A stretch of 64,000 nt of DNA from Elysia crispata (GCA_033675545.1 JAWDGP010002623.1:62001-126000), one strand, 5' to 3'; positions 1-26,414 are shown, counted from the stretch's first letter. Notes: a model not told the origin generated them from the sequence alone. Numbers and translations are program-made.

Positions 1-440
1 AATCATGTCTACAACTTGAGAACAAAAACACAAAAAATAATAAAGATGGCAAATGATAGTAAAGTGTTTCAACATCGGTCACACCAAGCTTCAATTGAGG
101 GGAGGTAACCCTGAAATATCTTTTTCATTGCCAATGTTTATTTCCCATTCTTCAGAAAAATAAATTCTTCTTTATTCCCTTTTGTGGAAATTAAACAATC
201 CTTATTGAAACAGTGCTTTATGAAAAGATTATAAGAGTTATCATTATTCCTAGTTTCACTTTATTTATTCATTATCAGGAACACTCTGTAAAAAGATCAA
301 TTTTAACTTCTTACTAGCAGGTACCAGAGGCTTAATCATGTTCTTGAATTTAGACTTCAAAGACAACCTTTCAAAAACATTGTATCCAAGTTCATTTTAG
401 CATGTTGAGTTTCACAATTAATATGACTATCTTTCACCAG

Positions 441-3400
441 GATCTTTTCTCCCTCAATGAAAGCACAGACTGTGAAACGCATGCCATGCTGGCCTGCCCA
501 TGCAGTGGAGACCTAGATTATATTCCAGAGACAACTAATGATAATTCTGGAAAGAGCCTTGATGCTAGATCTTGCCAACTTGGATGTGCAGAGGGCAATG
601 CAGTAAGGTCAAAGGTAAAAAGTTAAAACTACGAAGCATTCCCTCACCTTTTACTTCAATTTTAGCCTATTTTCGCTTACTTTTAGCACTTAATAGCAAA
701 TGAAAATTGAAAATTTCAATTGAAAATATATTTTTGAGGTTTAGTCAGGATCCTACTTAAATTTAAGAGTATGAAAATCATCTGAAATCTATAGTTTTTT
801 TCTATTTTACTTTTTCCAAGTCATATTTCCTATTATTTTAGCAATTAGTCTTATAGCAGATATTTGAGATGCAATTGATTTTTATATTTAAAAAAATCGT
901 CATTGCCGTGTGATGAATGTTACAACCCTTATAATAACTTGCTAGTGGCAAAATTGGATTTTGATTTTTCAAGTTGTCAAGAAATCTGAAAGGCCTTATT
1001 TGATAGTTTACATCAGAGCACTTGGTCTGTAAGCGTAAGTGTAAGTCTTTGAGGTTTATGGACATTTTGAAATCTTCATAACTTAAAAAGAAACCCACAA
1101 TAGCTTGTGTGCTTTCCTCATACTTTGACATTCATTTTTAGACCACCATTTATGGAGTAGGTGAACAATCACAAAGTTTAAATAAATGAAAGATTTGTCT
1201 TGTACTTTTTTTTCTGTCTATTATTAATTTATTTGAAGAAAGATAAATATAATGTAAAGAAAACGAAAAGAGGTGATTTAATATGGTTTTGAAGGAAATT
1301 TTATATGTTATGGAACTGTAAATTTAGATTTAGATCTGAAAACAATCAAGTTTGTCATCAATTATAATCATGCGTAATATGTTAAAGGAAATTCGACTTT
1401 AATAAGTTGATGCACATTGTTCATTTTGTATTTCATGTCATTTAATTTATGTATGGTGTGGGTTTTTTTTTAATTCATAAATGAGAAATTTGGGCAGGGG
1501 TCCTATATTCATACCCAGTAAAAAACTTCTTTACACTCGATAAATCATACCTTGATCTTGTATTTGAGATGTGTGAGCAATGAAATGTAAGTTTAAAGCT
1601 TAATCTGTTCACACGTTTTCCCAGATAGCAATAATTGAATGCTAAATGCAGGTTTTGGATCTTAATTTAACACATTTTTGTATAATTATGTATAAAGTTC
1701 TATGATAAGGAAACACCTTAAAATATTCAGATTTTAACTTCTACAGACTCAAAAGGCCAATTTAACCATGGCACAGCTTCTGTCATGGAGACATACCAAG
1801 GGAAAGTTTGCTGGTCAAGAACAGGTGTGGTTTTGCCTAAATTAGTGATAATTATTATTCTTTTTTGTGTAAAAATATTTTCATTACGATGAATGTGTCT
1901 TAATTATTCAAGTATGACATGAATTTTGATTTAAAACAAATCTTGCATTAGTTATTCATGGGTTACTCAATTCTATTTTTAATATATTTTCTCCATATCT
2001 TTATTTCAAATTTCAGATATTCTGATTCCTAGCAATTTGACTTTAATGCACTACTGTATTCAAGCTACCAGTAAAGCAATATTTTAATAAGTAACTAAAT
2101 GGCTTATAAATGCATGGAGGGTAAATTCTAAACAATATATACAGCATCAATTGAGATAATTTGTCCCTCAAAACACGTACTAGCGTAACCGACATAAGAC
2201 CCGAAATTGGGTTTGAATGTGGAATAAACTCATCTTATCCAATACTTTTACCTGTATTAAAAGCTAAGCAATCGGATAATTAGATCCGAATCTAGAGCCG
2301 ATTGAAGTTTTTGCATAACCGCATTCCTCAGAAAAAGAACCAACACGCACTAACGTATAATAGCTTACGTTAGTACGTGCTGTCTTTTTGAAGTTATCGT
2401 CTTCTTTTTTTCTTTGCATTGCAAAGTAACGTAACCGATACCCTTGCGACAGTGTTTTGTTTTCTTACTGCTAGAAACACAGCTGCTTTGCTACATATGT
2501 TTTGAAATTCACTATGCTAAAGCAGCATCCGGTCCTCAAAAGAACTACAAGAACTATTGCTATCCAGGACACTTCAGAAAAAGACAAATCTCAAAATGAA
2601 GCTGACCTGGAGATCGGTGATGTAGACAGTGATGACATGAGTGTCGATATGTTGATCAGTGATTCCCAATTATACTCCTGGAGAATGTGAAGTAAGAAGA
2701 TGCAAACAGGAAGTCTTTCCTGCGTGTACGGAGTGCGAGATACTTCTATGTTATGACCATATGGTTGAAGATGTTATTTCGTGTGATCAACATGGAAAAA
2801 AGAAAAGAAAGACAGTAAAGAGGTCAAAGACAAAGGATGCAGTAAAACCTGTCTCTATCGTCAGTGAGGAAGTTGATCTGAATATGGAACGACCAGAGAA
2901 TTACACGGTTGAAGGTAGTGGAAAAGAAGTGATCAGAGCTAAGAAAGTGAAGTCAAAGAAACAGAAAGAGGCAAAGACAAAGAGGGGCCTAGGACAAGAA
3001 TACATAAGCAGGAAAACCAAAAAGACTGTGCCATCAAAACAGATGGGAGCAAGATGCAGAGGGGACACGTGTGAAAAGCAGAAAAGACAGTTTTTAAGAA
3101 TAACAGATCAGCAAAGACAGACTATCTTTGATTCGGACAGTCGACATTGCATAAGTGGATTTTCATTCAAGTCGACTTTTTGGTCGGGCCTGCCCCCTTC
3201 CAATAGCAAGTAATAGAGGCCAACGCTTAACTCGATTTTTACACAAGTCGATCTTCGCATAAAGAAATCAACGTTTTTGTTCACTCCAGCCGATTTTCCA
3301 ATAACTCGATATGGTCAATGTGTGTTGTCACCACTTGGCTTTGTGCACACACTTTATACACACCCCTATACCTCCCTAACTAGTTACAACAGTTCCACTG

Positions 3401-6400
3401 TCGTATTAGAAAGAAGCCTCAGTCCAGATGTGATGGTTGCATCATCAATGTAAACTCAACAGGACCGCTCTCTCTCTCTCTCTCTACCTTTCAAGTGTCA
3501 CTGGTTCTGGACCCTGAGTGTGCCAATCAATCTGCACGCCTGTCGGATGCAAACACACACACACACACAGAGCGGTCCCTTCGTGTTGAGGCAATGAGCT
3601 CATCCCTGGCGCCCCACCCCATCACAGGGGCTGATAGACCGACAATGAAATTTTGCATTGTAGATCTTTGCACCGAGAGGGATGGGCCAGTGTTCACCAG
3701 TCTGCCTAGTTTCCCCCTTCCCCTCATGTTTCAGAGTGGCTAACAAAAAGAAAGGCCCATCCCATTTTGGAATTTAAGCATGCATAATCGAAAGTACATG
3801 TAACCAATCGCACTGTCAGCGTTACTTAGTCACTGTGTCTTAGTAGATCTAGTGCGTACAGCACACGCTTCGATTAGAAGTTAATAGAACGCTTTCACAA
3901 CTTTCAGTTTCAGTAGCTTCAGTCTCCAACTTGCGCTTGCATTGTCTAGATCTACGGTTACATACCAACAACACTCGATCATTTTCCTGCATTTATAGGC
4001 ATCAGAAACCTAGAGACCCATCAGGCTGCTCGTTTATTGTTTCTTAATTTAGCCTAGACATACTACAAATATACAAGATGACGACTAGAAAACTGACCAC
4101 CCTCACTTTAAAACGCAAGATTGAACTTATCGACGAAGTTGAAAAAAAAACTAAGAAACAGAAAGACGTTGCAGCTGAATTTGGTGTGCCGGCTAACACT
4201 GTCTCCACCATTATTTTAAAAAGAAGGACATTATCGGGACCGAGACTTTTCTGGTCAGACTGATGCCAACAAGTAAAGACAACGCCAGTGACAGCACGAT
4301 GATGTGGAGAAAGCTTTGCTAGCTCGGTTCACAGACATGAGAGCCTCTAATGTCCCTATCAGTGGTCAAATAATGAGGATGAAGGCAGAGGAGCTTGCAA
4401 GGGGTATGGGAAAGCTGGACTGGACTTGTGTAGACAGCTGGATCACCAGATTCAAGAAAAGACACAACATCGTCTTCAAGGCTGTTTGTGGAGAAAGCAA
4501 GGCTGTGGATGACAAGACTGTCGACGACTGGAGATCTACTGTACTTGCGGATCTATTAAAAAAGTACAGCCCGTCAGACTTCTACAACGCTGACGAGACA
4601 GGTTTGTTCTGGCGACTTCTTCCAGACAAAACCATGGAGTTCAAAGGCAAACCTTGCCATGGCGGGAAACAAGCTAAGGACGGATAATTGTACTTTGTTG
4701 TGCAAATATGGATGGCTCAGAGAAATGGCCTCTCTTCGTCATCGGGAAATTTAAACAGCCAATATGTTTAAAGGTCTGAGAAGGTTGCCGGTGACTTATG
4801 ATGCGAACAAGAGTGCCTGGATGACTTCCACCCTCTTCACATCTTGGTTGCAAGATTTCGACAAAACAATGGCCCTTAGAGGAGGGAGAGCGGTGGACAA
4901 TTGCAGCGCCCACCCTCCAGTCAAAAATCTAAAACTACCGAACTGATATTCCTTCCCCCCAATGTCACAGCCAAGCTCCAGCCCTGTGATATGGGCATCA
5001 TAAATAATCTGAAGCTGTTCTACAGAGTAATTCTCCTCAAGCGGCTTATAACACACGTGGACAGCGGGAAAGCTTTCGAGAGCTTTAAACCAACTTTGCT
5101 CGAGGCTGTTGTCACTTTGAAAACAGCATGGGGAAGAGTAGAGCCTGCCACAGTCATAAACTGCTTCAGAAAAGCAGGTTTTCGTCATACAGAAGTTAGT
5201 TAAACAACTGAGTCTTCAGATTCCATGGAGACAGAGATTTTTCCGCTGCTCTCCAGGCTTTACCAAGAGAGCAACATCGAGCCATGTGACTATGTCACTG
5301 TTGACGAAGATGTCACAAAAGGCCCTCTCCATACAAGCCCCTCTTCAACACCTGGCGAGGAGATCGAGAGCGCAGAGGAAGAAGACGATCTTGGCCCATC
5401 CCTACCCACTGTAGACTTCAAGACAGTAACAAGCTGTATTCAAAATGTGTCTGCCTATATAATGCAAAGAGGTTGTAGTGATGAAATAAGCAACACGCTG
5501 ACAAAACTGGAATCACTACTTGAAATTCACCACGAAAACTCTAAAGTTCAAAGCAAAATCTCAGATTTGTTTTCAAAAAAGTAAATGTAACAGGTTAACT
5601 ATGCTCTTTAGTCTTTTGTAATACTTTTTGGTGTTTTTTTTTTTTCAATTTATATAGATTTCATGTACCAAGCTCATCATATTGTTTGTGTACATCATTT
5701 TTTGATTCATATAAATAAGACTTTATATATAAGTTTTGAAATTAACGTTTTTTGAGACTTCAGTTGTTAATTCAATTTTTGCGCCATCTTTGATTTTATC
5801 TTGTTTTCATGACATTCCTCATGTACGCTTGTGTTTGAATTGTTTTTAAATCTTTCTTTGTATTTTCATTATTGTTCTGTGGAAGATAAAATTAATTAAA
5901 TCATATAACATTGTGCAAATAATAAAGATGAAATGAAGAACAAAAAACAAAAGCAAAAAAAAAAAAAAACAACAAAAGAAAAAGACACATAATATAACAT
6001 GTACATGCAGTACATACATGTACACAATCTGATATAGGGGAGGTGCTAAGCAATTTTTTTTCAAACAAGGGAGGTAAGTCAACAATCACATAACTCGATT
6101 TTTCACACAAGTCGATCTTTTTAGTTATGTCCCTTGGAGATCGACTTGAGCAGTGTCAACTGTACTGTGCACTTGGAGACTTAAGACTTCAGAGATAGTT
6201 TCTAGTGAGACATGTGAAATGCTCTAAAGTAAAGAGAAAATCTACGTAGGGTGAGAAGGGCCAATACTAAACAGTACTTTCTAACAGTAGAAGAAAGACA
6301 GGTTCAGGTTTGCAAAGTGTTTTTCTTTAGCTTTTTAGGAACATCTGAACAAACTGCAAGAACGGCACTGGACAAAGTGACAGCAATTGGCACAATTGAA

Positions 6401-8923
6401 GGGGAAAAGAGGGGTGAAAGACAATCAGAAGCAGAGAGAGAGAGATGCACTTGTTCGTAACATGATGTCTGAACAGATAGACCGATATCCAAAAGTAGAA
6501 TCGCATAATTGTCGAGAGAAGTTAACGAGGGAGTATTTGAGTGCTGAACTGAGTAAGGGCAAGATGTACACCATGTTTCTCAGAGAATGGATACCGAGAG
6601 TAAAGCCACCAAGCTTCACTACATACCTGGATGTATTTAATGGAAAAAACCTATCAATACACCGACCAAAAATAGGCCAGTGTTCCCTGTGTGGTAATTA
6701 CCACCAAGGTAGTGAAGAGGTGAAAAGGGAATTACAAGAAAAGTTTGACACCCATGTAGGAGAGAAAGAAAAGGTGAGAGAACTGAAAAATGAGTCCAAG
6801 AAAAAAAGCCATGTGCTACGTTTGATATACAGCAGGTCATGTACTTACCGATGTCTCATGCCATTGTTTCCTTTGGGATGAAACACAAAGCAAACGTGAA
6901 TCAGCAGAGATATCAACGTCTGTGCACACAGCTTTGAAATTCTATGACAGTAAGGGCATTAAAAAAGCATATCTCTTCCCCGATGGTTGCAGTGGCCAGA
7001 AAAAAAATTCTACCACTCCTGCCATGATGCTGTACACTGTCATCAACAGTACAAGTCTTGAGGAGATCTCGCAGCTCTTCTTTAAGACCAATCATGGACA
7101 GAGTGAAAGAGATTCTGCACATGGTGCGATTGGCCATGCACTGAACAACGCTGGCGACCTCTTTGTTCCATCACAGATTTCCCCTGTAGTGTCCTTAGCA
7201 CGCCCCAAGCAGCCTTACATTGTCAACAGGATGCAATTTGATGACTGCCTTGATTTCAAAACATTGTCTAAAGAATTGCGTATATTGGAGGCTCGCAGAG
7301 AGGAATCGTTTGCTTGGAGTAGAGTCATGGGACTGCAGGTGACCAAGTCCAAGCCCGATGAAATCTTGTACAAGACAAGTCACTTCGATACGTCCTATAA
7401 GGTCTTGTCACTAAAAAGGCTGCCACAAAGTGTACAAGAACATTCTGTTCATACGCGTAACACTGGTCTGTACAATGTTTCAAAAGAAAAGTACAATGAC
7501 TTGGTTTCTCTTTGTTCTGGATCAACACCTGTCATTAAACTGATCGAGCACAAATCTTTTTACATGTCCTTGCCCCATTAGAGATAAATTTTTGTTTATG
7601 AAAGGGCCTGCATCTTCTTTTCAATTTAAAGTTTTAATGCTTTGATACAGGGTTTATGATATGATTTCCTGTAAAGGCATATTATATAGCCTATGTGAAT
7701 AAGATAAAAATTGATAATGCTGCATTCACATCTGATATCACCAGGATTTAATGGTATTATTGATTGAAATAAAATTTTTTTTTACCTTAACACTCAAATT
7801 AAAAATACAGGGCAAAGAAATGCATTGATTGATTATAATTTTATTTTTAAATAACTAAGTAGTTGTTTGTGTTTTTCTCAGTTGATTTGATGTAACCTTA
7901 ATAAAAGTATTGTTCTTTAAATAATTTACGTTTTCAGTATCTTTCTTCGTTATATCAACATGTTTCACCTAGCGTAAGCCTCAACATAAACGCACAATAT
8001 CAGAAAAGCTTAATAAAACACGTACTAGCGTATCCCGCAATGTACAAGGGCAAGCCACATTTCCAGATTGTAAACTGAGTAACACATACTATCCTATCTG
8101 ACAAAAAGTCATTTTATTTAAAAACTAAAAAGGTTTTTAGAAAACACAATATGCCTAAGAAAAAAGGATGCGCTTCTCAATTTAAGGGGAAAAAAAATTA
8201 AATTCGCCCTTGAATTATTGACTTTACAGAAGACATGATGAAAAATGGCCAAAACTTCAAACCTGTCTCCTGCAAAAGTAAAAAATGTAGGTTACGCTAG
8301 TATGTGTTTTGAGGGACGAATTATGACTTTCTAGATTAAGATATTTAGGTTTAACAATATGGATCCTTTACAAGAATTCAGCTTGTACTTGGCTTGATGA
8401 TGAAAAGTATTTGCATTATTATTTTCTCTATGGGCTCGTTCTTATCCATTTTTCTCATAATTTTTAGGTCTTGATAAGTTTTAAATTTTTTAAAATCTAG
8501 TTCCACATTTTCAATTTGAAGAGACATCCCTCCCTCTGAACTTAGTTAAGTTTTGAAAAAATATATATATATATATAATTTAAACAAGTTTTAGTTAGGG
8601 CTTGCTAAATCTAGAATAAAGCTATATATCTGGATCTCAATTCTCGCACTCAAGAAATTGCAGTACAAATGTTTTGGGTGCAATATCTTGACACTGCTTA
8701 CTCTATTAAACTAGAATTTATTCACAATGAATATCTAATAGGGACCATTTGTAAATGTTTCTTATAATTTGGAACCACTCATTGCATGGTTTCTAAAGAT
8801 TTTGGACAGTTTTTTTTCTCTTATTTCTTATTTCTTCAATGTTTTTTCCCTCAGGCCTGGTACTTGAAGGAAGCCGGAGAGACACTGACGTATGTCTTTT
8901 GGAACGAGACAAATTGTGGATGA
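441..8923 (+). CDS. C-terminal part of an unidentified gene (3 exons)
   Basis: Three blocks join in phase 0. Exon 441-614 lies between a CAG acceptor and a GTAAAA donor; 1747-1824 lies between CTACAG and GTGTGG; 8855-8923 follows TTTTTTCCCTCAG and ends in TGA. Together they make 107 codons including the stop. The first block is rich in Asp, Ser and Cys and contains CETHAMLACPCSGDLDY. The junction of the second and third reads GKFAGQEQ/AWYLKEAGETLTYVFW, and the protein ends WNETNCG. No domain, signal peptide or membrane segment is evident, and I do not recognise the family. An acceptor at 400/401 is also open and would extend the first block. The 7-kb intron holds the nested transposons at 2162-8318. 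An AATAAA 80 bases after the stop supports a gene end. The 5' exons would lie left of the window. The phase agreement across three independent blocks is the main argument. Confidence 0.5.
615..1746 (+). other. Intron of the unidentified gene
   Basis: AT-rich sequence between the 441-614 and 1747-1824 exons, with GT and AG at its ends. I see no further coding block, repeat or mobile element in it. Confidence 0.4.
2343..2381. repeat. Subterminal hairpin carrying TIR-like motifs
   Basis: Two oppositely oriented versions of the TIR core face each other: ACACGCACTAACGTATAA and the reverse complement of GCTTACGTTAGTACGTGCT. They form a near-perfect palindrome about 150 bp inside the left TIR. Subterminal repeats of this kind are often transposase-binding sites in cut-and-paste elements; that role is inference here. 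Confidence 0.6.
2502..3137 (+). pseudogene. Transposase-like gene, N-terminal part (zinc-binding, basic)
   Basis: An acidic leader (2502-2690, frame 3) runs into a second frame (2659 onward) through a one-base shift near 2670. The second frame carries Cys/His residues spaced like a treble-clef or B-box zinc finger: CEVRRCKQEVFPACTECE, then LLCYDH and a later CDQH. A long Lys/Arg-rich stretch follows, typical of nuclear DNA-binding proteins. The part just before the break (RQFLRITDQQRQTIFDS) resembles the segment that precedes the catalytic half in DUF7869-type proteins as I recall them. The frame is cut at 3137 by the Tigger element and resumes at 6165. It is broken and cannot make a full protein. 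Confidence 0.7.
3138..6162 (+). mobile_element. Tigger/pogo-type transposon nested in the DUF7869-type transposon
   Basis: The left end starts CAGTCGACATTGC and the right end, read on the minus strand, starts CAGTTGACACTGC. About 18 of the first 23 positions match. The right flank is TA (6163-6164), the usual target of this superfamily; the left flank is GA (3136-3137), explained by one substitution. Copies of ACTCGATTTT(T)CACACAAGTCGATCT lie subterminally at both sides (about 3230 and 6092). The host transposon's reading frame continues across the insertion (IFDS before, CALGDLRLQR after), which fixes the boundaries independently. Internal gene: 4078-5584. The stretches 3190-4077 and 5585-6100 are its non-coding flanks. 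Confidence 0.88.
4078..5584 (+). pseudogene. Tigger/Jerky-like transposase, frameshifted
   Basis: The N-terminus (4078-4263) has a CENP-B/Psq-type helix-turn-helix: TLKRKIELIDEVEKKTKKQK and VAAEFGVPANTVSTI. From 4304 comes a second CENP-B-like DNA-binding segment (MKAEELARGMG, DSWITRFKKRHNI), then the first catalytic Asp in FYNADETGLFW. The frame then shifts. VDNCSAHP (second Asp, near 4898-4921) and LPPNVTAKLQPCDMGII (third Asp, near 4950-5000) follow, about 30 residues apart, as expected for pogo-like DDD enzymes. The acidic C-terminus (5225-5584) ends at a TAA. At least four frame changes mean it cannot encode an active transposase. Gene-like relatives such as Jerky and Tigger share these motifs; the TIRs favour a transposon. 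Confidence 0.88.
6165..7581 (+). pseudogene. Transposase-like gene, C-terminal part (DUF7869-type)
   Basis: Immediately after the Tigger right end the frame reads ALGDLRLQR, then a stop, then further stops and shifts. From 6251 the sequence encodes KQYFLTVEERQVQVCKVFF, and from 6387 SHNCREKLTREYLSAELSK and a CSLCGNYH knuckle. A frame change near 6840 leads to CFLWDETQSKRESAEISTS, YLFPDGCSGQKKN and an HGQSERDSAHGAIGHALNN block, ending at 7581. The FPDGCSGQKKN and DSAHG blocks are hallmarks I associate with the domain Pfam names DUF7869, probably an RNase-H-like transposase core. Several frameshifts and stops make it non-functional. The family name is from memory; the TIRs around it show the gene is part of mobile DNA. 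Confidence 0.75.
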
Positions 8924-9002
8924 ATCATAATTATGTTTTTTCATGAATTTTATAAATACCATTATACTAGTTGTACTAGTTATACTAGTGATAATATTTT
9001 TA

Positions 9003-9008
9003 AATAAA
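9003..9008 (+). terminator. Candidate polyadenylation signal AATAAA
   Basis: AATAAA lies 80 bases after the TGA at 8921-8923 of the unidentified plus-strand gene. It fits as its poly(A) signal, but the hexamer is common in AT-rich DNA. Confidence 0.35.
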
Positions 9009-9867
9009 AGATTTTTCTGAGATGATCTCGGATATTTTTCCTTTTTGTGTTCTGAAACATTGCTTGACGAGCTAAAAATATACATGTAATATTTTACAGT
9101 GCGAAAACTCTGTATTTGCAAAGATCACAAGCAAACACCACTGCAGTTTTTGTCTAAGTGACCTTAATTATAATACAGATAACATAAGATAGAGTAAGGA
9201 AGGAACAAAGCTTGTGAGGGAGCTATAATTATTGTAATCTTCTAAAGCTTTCTGCATTTGAGTGGATCTCTTTCACTTTCAGGTCCTTGTAATGTTTCTG
9301 GATTATTCACTACCTATTAACTTCTGTAAAGCCATTAAATATATTTTAAGTTTTATATAACCAAGAAGTAGCAGTAATTTATTGGCTTCTTCGGCTCTTG
9401 CTGCTTTTATATTCCTCCTTTCCCTAATTTTCACTCTCCCTTAAGTCACTCGCTGCCGCTACCGAACCCTTTCGGGTCACTAGCTCAGACTGGGTAGTGC
9501 CGGTACCGAGGGGGTTCGTTTTGCACTTCCCTATATCTTCCTTCTTAGAACAGACGAACATTTGGGTCTGGCATTCAACAGCAGTTAGCAGTCACTTTTC
9601 CTCTTCATATTCCTTCTTATTTGAGTTACTTCCCTTGGTAAATAAAAAAAAGTTACACTACAGCAGTTTTTCTGAGGATACCTGAAATACGCTAGATCTA
9701 GATTCAGTTTCAGCTCAATGTCCGATCGAGACATGGCTCGGGGAAAAAAAGAAATATTTTATGTTGATTGCAGCCTAAAAATCACGAGAGAAAAAAAAAA
9801 AGCATCCACACAGCAAAAAAACAATACATATTGTAAGCATCATAAATTTTTTTTTCTATCAGATTGA

Positions 9868-10005
9868 CACCTTTTTCAAAAAATCACGAAAAATAAACCA
9901 ATTGAGCAATTTGAATATTTTTTTTCTATTCTGCTTCTGTAAAGACTGAAAGTTTCAATACTCTTGGCAAAAAAATAAAGATACCGTGATTTTTTGAAAA
10001 AGGTG
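9868..10005. repeat. Inverted repeat, 21-bp perfect arms
   Basis: ACACCTTTTTCAAAAAATCAC at 9868-9888 reappears reverse-complemented ending at about 10005, with a spacer of roughly 96 bp. It is probably a relic of a foldback or MITE-type element. No target duplication was identified. Confidence 0.55.
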
Positions 10006-12047
10006 CAAAAAAGCTGGATTCCTTGTCAGGCTGGATCAGAAACCTCTGGCAGGGAGAGAGTTAAGATCAAACTGGCCTTTAGAGTTAGATACATGTAGAT
10101 TGACTTTAAAAAAAATGAAATTACTGTTCTTTCCCTTGTGCTTTAAGGAAGTCTTGGATTTTGAGATATAGGAGAAATAAAATTGACTATACCATCATAT
10201 TGAGATATCAGAAAAATCAACTGAGGTCAATAAAATAAGCTCCAATGCAATGAAGGCTGAAAAGTGGGAGGAAAGTTCCTCAATTATTTGACATTTTTTA
10301 CGTAATGATGAATGCCAAGAGTACATAGTTCAGTTTATTAAACTGTTTTAAATTATACTAGGTACCCGGTACATTAGTTGGAAGTAATTTGGTGCTTAAG
10401 AATTTACAATTTTTCTAATAATTATGAAACTTTTGAAAAAATTAAGTGACAATAAACTAGTTTGCAACAGATATTCTTTATTAAGATTCGACAATGATGT
10501 ACATATATACACATGTCTGCTTTCATATTTTAAACCAAATCAAAATATTAACATGTGCAATTTTCCCTCAATTTTGATTAAAAAAAATGAAAATGTCATA
10601 TATAATATATATTTGCTAATTAGAGCACTTGATGTACGTCAGCTTCTAAAACAAAACAGTAAAGATAAGAATGAATCTGAAAAAAAAAACAACACATTTA
10701 TGTAAAGTCAGGGCAAAAAAAATACATTAGAGCAAACTGAATTAAAAAATGAAACAAATTAGCACTGAGAAAAAGGTGAAATTTTTTGCCCCATCTTCTT
10801 CCGCTGGCATCCTTGGACCTACACCAATAAAGGTGGAGAATGGGGGAAGGGGAGTTTCCACGACTAAAAGGAACACATTGTAACTATTAAATAAAGTTAC
10901 ATAAGGATCTGTTTAAATTCAATACAGTTCTTAAAAGCCTTAATTTTTTTTAAAGGAAGTTACTAGTCTCATTTTAAGAACGTCCTTGGCAAGGCTGGCT
11001 TGCATGTTTCTTTTCATGCTCTGAAATGCTCTATTTTCATAATCATGAGAACAGTATTTTCTGTTTCACTTCACAATTTTTACCACAAAACTACAAATAC
11101 CAATAATTACTTTTTGCAAGGAAAATTAATACAGCCTTTTTCAATCCATAATCAGCTGATGGTTATAAATTTGCTGCTTAAGAAAGGGTTGTTTTAAAGC
11201 TTTGGCAAGGAATTGAAAGTTATCGATATAAGCAAAAAGTGAAACAAAAACAAAACAAAAATACACTGAAAGAAGATAAAATTTTCAAAACAAAAAGATA
11301 AGGTAGTGGGGTAGAGGGAATTTATTACAAAGGCAAAGCATGCTATGGTCATAGCCCCCTAGGCATGAAATGGCTCTTTTAAAATGTTAAATAGATTGAC
11401 CGACAATTGCTATTTATAAATGAATATTTCTGTGGCATTCTTCCTAACAAGAACCTGGTAATTGAGGCAGAATCATTTCATGATGTTAAGGTGCTTGTTT
11501 GGTTTTTATCACATTTAATCTCAATAACTTCACAAATTCATGAGCTTCTTTTTATTTGTGCATATTTATATTGGCATCTTAGCTCATACACGTTTCACGG
11601 GTATGAATGTAATAACAATTTTATTTTCAAGAATGCATATTGTGATAAGAATAAAAAAACATACTTAAAAATCCACAGGGGAAACTGTTCACATACATAC
11701 AAACAATAGAAGATAAGAAATAAATGAAGGATAACTCTACTTTCCCCCTCATCCCAAATGGCATTCTAACACTTAGAACCTAGATCTACTTTTTTTCTCA
11801 ATCAGACATGATCAAAGCAAAAAAGAAAAAAAAATTTAAAAAATGTAATCTAGATCTGAAGGACAACGGCACTGGTAACTCAAAGTGAAGAACCCCTCAA
11901 ACAAACTCTTATGTAAGCATAAATCTCCTGCAAAAGGAGCAAAGTGTCCACAAAGTGAGCCACCAGCTTATTCTGACTTGAAGAGGAGAAGGTGTTGGTG
12001 GGTGTGGGGAAAGGGACATTTTTTGTGACACTTTCTCTGGATAGGTG

Positions 12048-26414
<14,367 letters not shown>

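Larger units (their letters stand above)
2162..8318 (+). mobile_element. DNA transposon with 28-bp TIRs and a DUF7869-type transposase-like gene, interrupted by a Tigger element
   Basis: The terminal inverted repeats start GTCCCTCAAAACAC and end TACTAGCGTAACC. The left one is 2163-2190 and the right one 8290-8317; they differ at one of 28 positions. AATT flanks both ends (2158-2161 and 8319-8322) and is the likely target duplication. Because AATT is palindromic, it could instead be part of longer TIRs. Shorter copies of the CACGTACTARCGTA motif lie at about 2343-2381 (as a hairpin) and 8015-8033. Inside are two pieces of one broken coding region (2502-3137 and 6165-7581), split by a 3-kb Tigger insertion. 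Without that insertion the element would be about 3.1 kb. I cannot place it confidently in a named superfamily. Confidence 0.85.
8924..12047. other. Convergent intergenic region
   Basis: Sequence between the end of the plus-strand gene and the stop codon of UBE2D copy A, so it should hold both 3' UTRs. It is AT-rich. It contains an inverted repeat at 9868-10005 and, at 9440-9520, a GC-richer patch with partial palindromy. Short open frames at 10424-10705 and 11407-11709 have AT-driven composition and no recognisable domains. Confidence 0.5.

Noticed and set aside
838-1131. 97-codon minus-strand open frame near the left edge
   Set aside because: It lies in the intron of the plus-strand gene, with no domain and AT-driven codons.
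3495-3743. Overlapping plus and minus open frames inside the Tigger element
   Set aside because: They lie in the element's 5' non-coding part, cross CT and CA repeats, and match no Tigger domain.
9440-9530. TAGCTCAGACTGG followed by GGGGTTCG, resembling tRNA A and B boxes
   Set aside because: The spacing and flanks do not fold into a cloverleaf by eye, and the patch is partly palindromic; at most a SINE relic.
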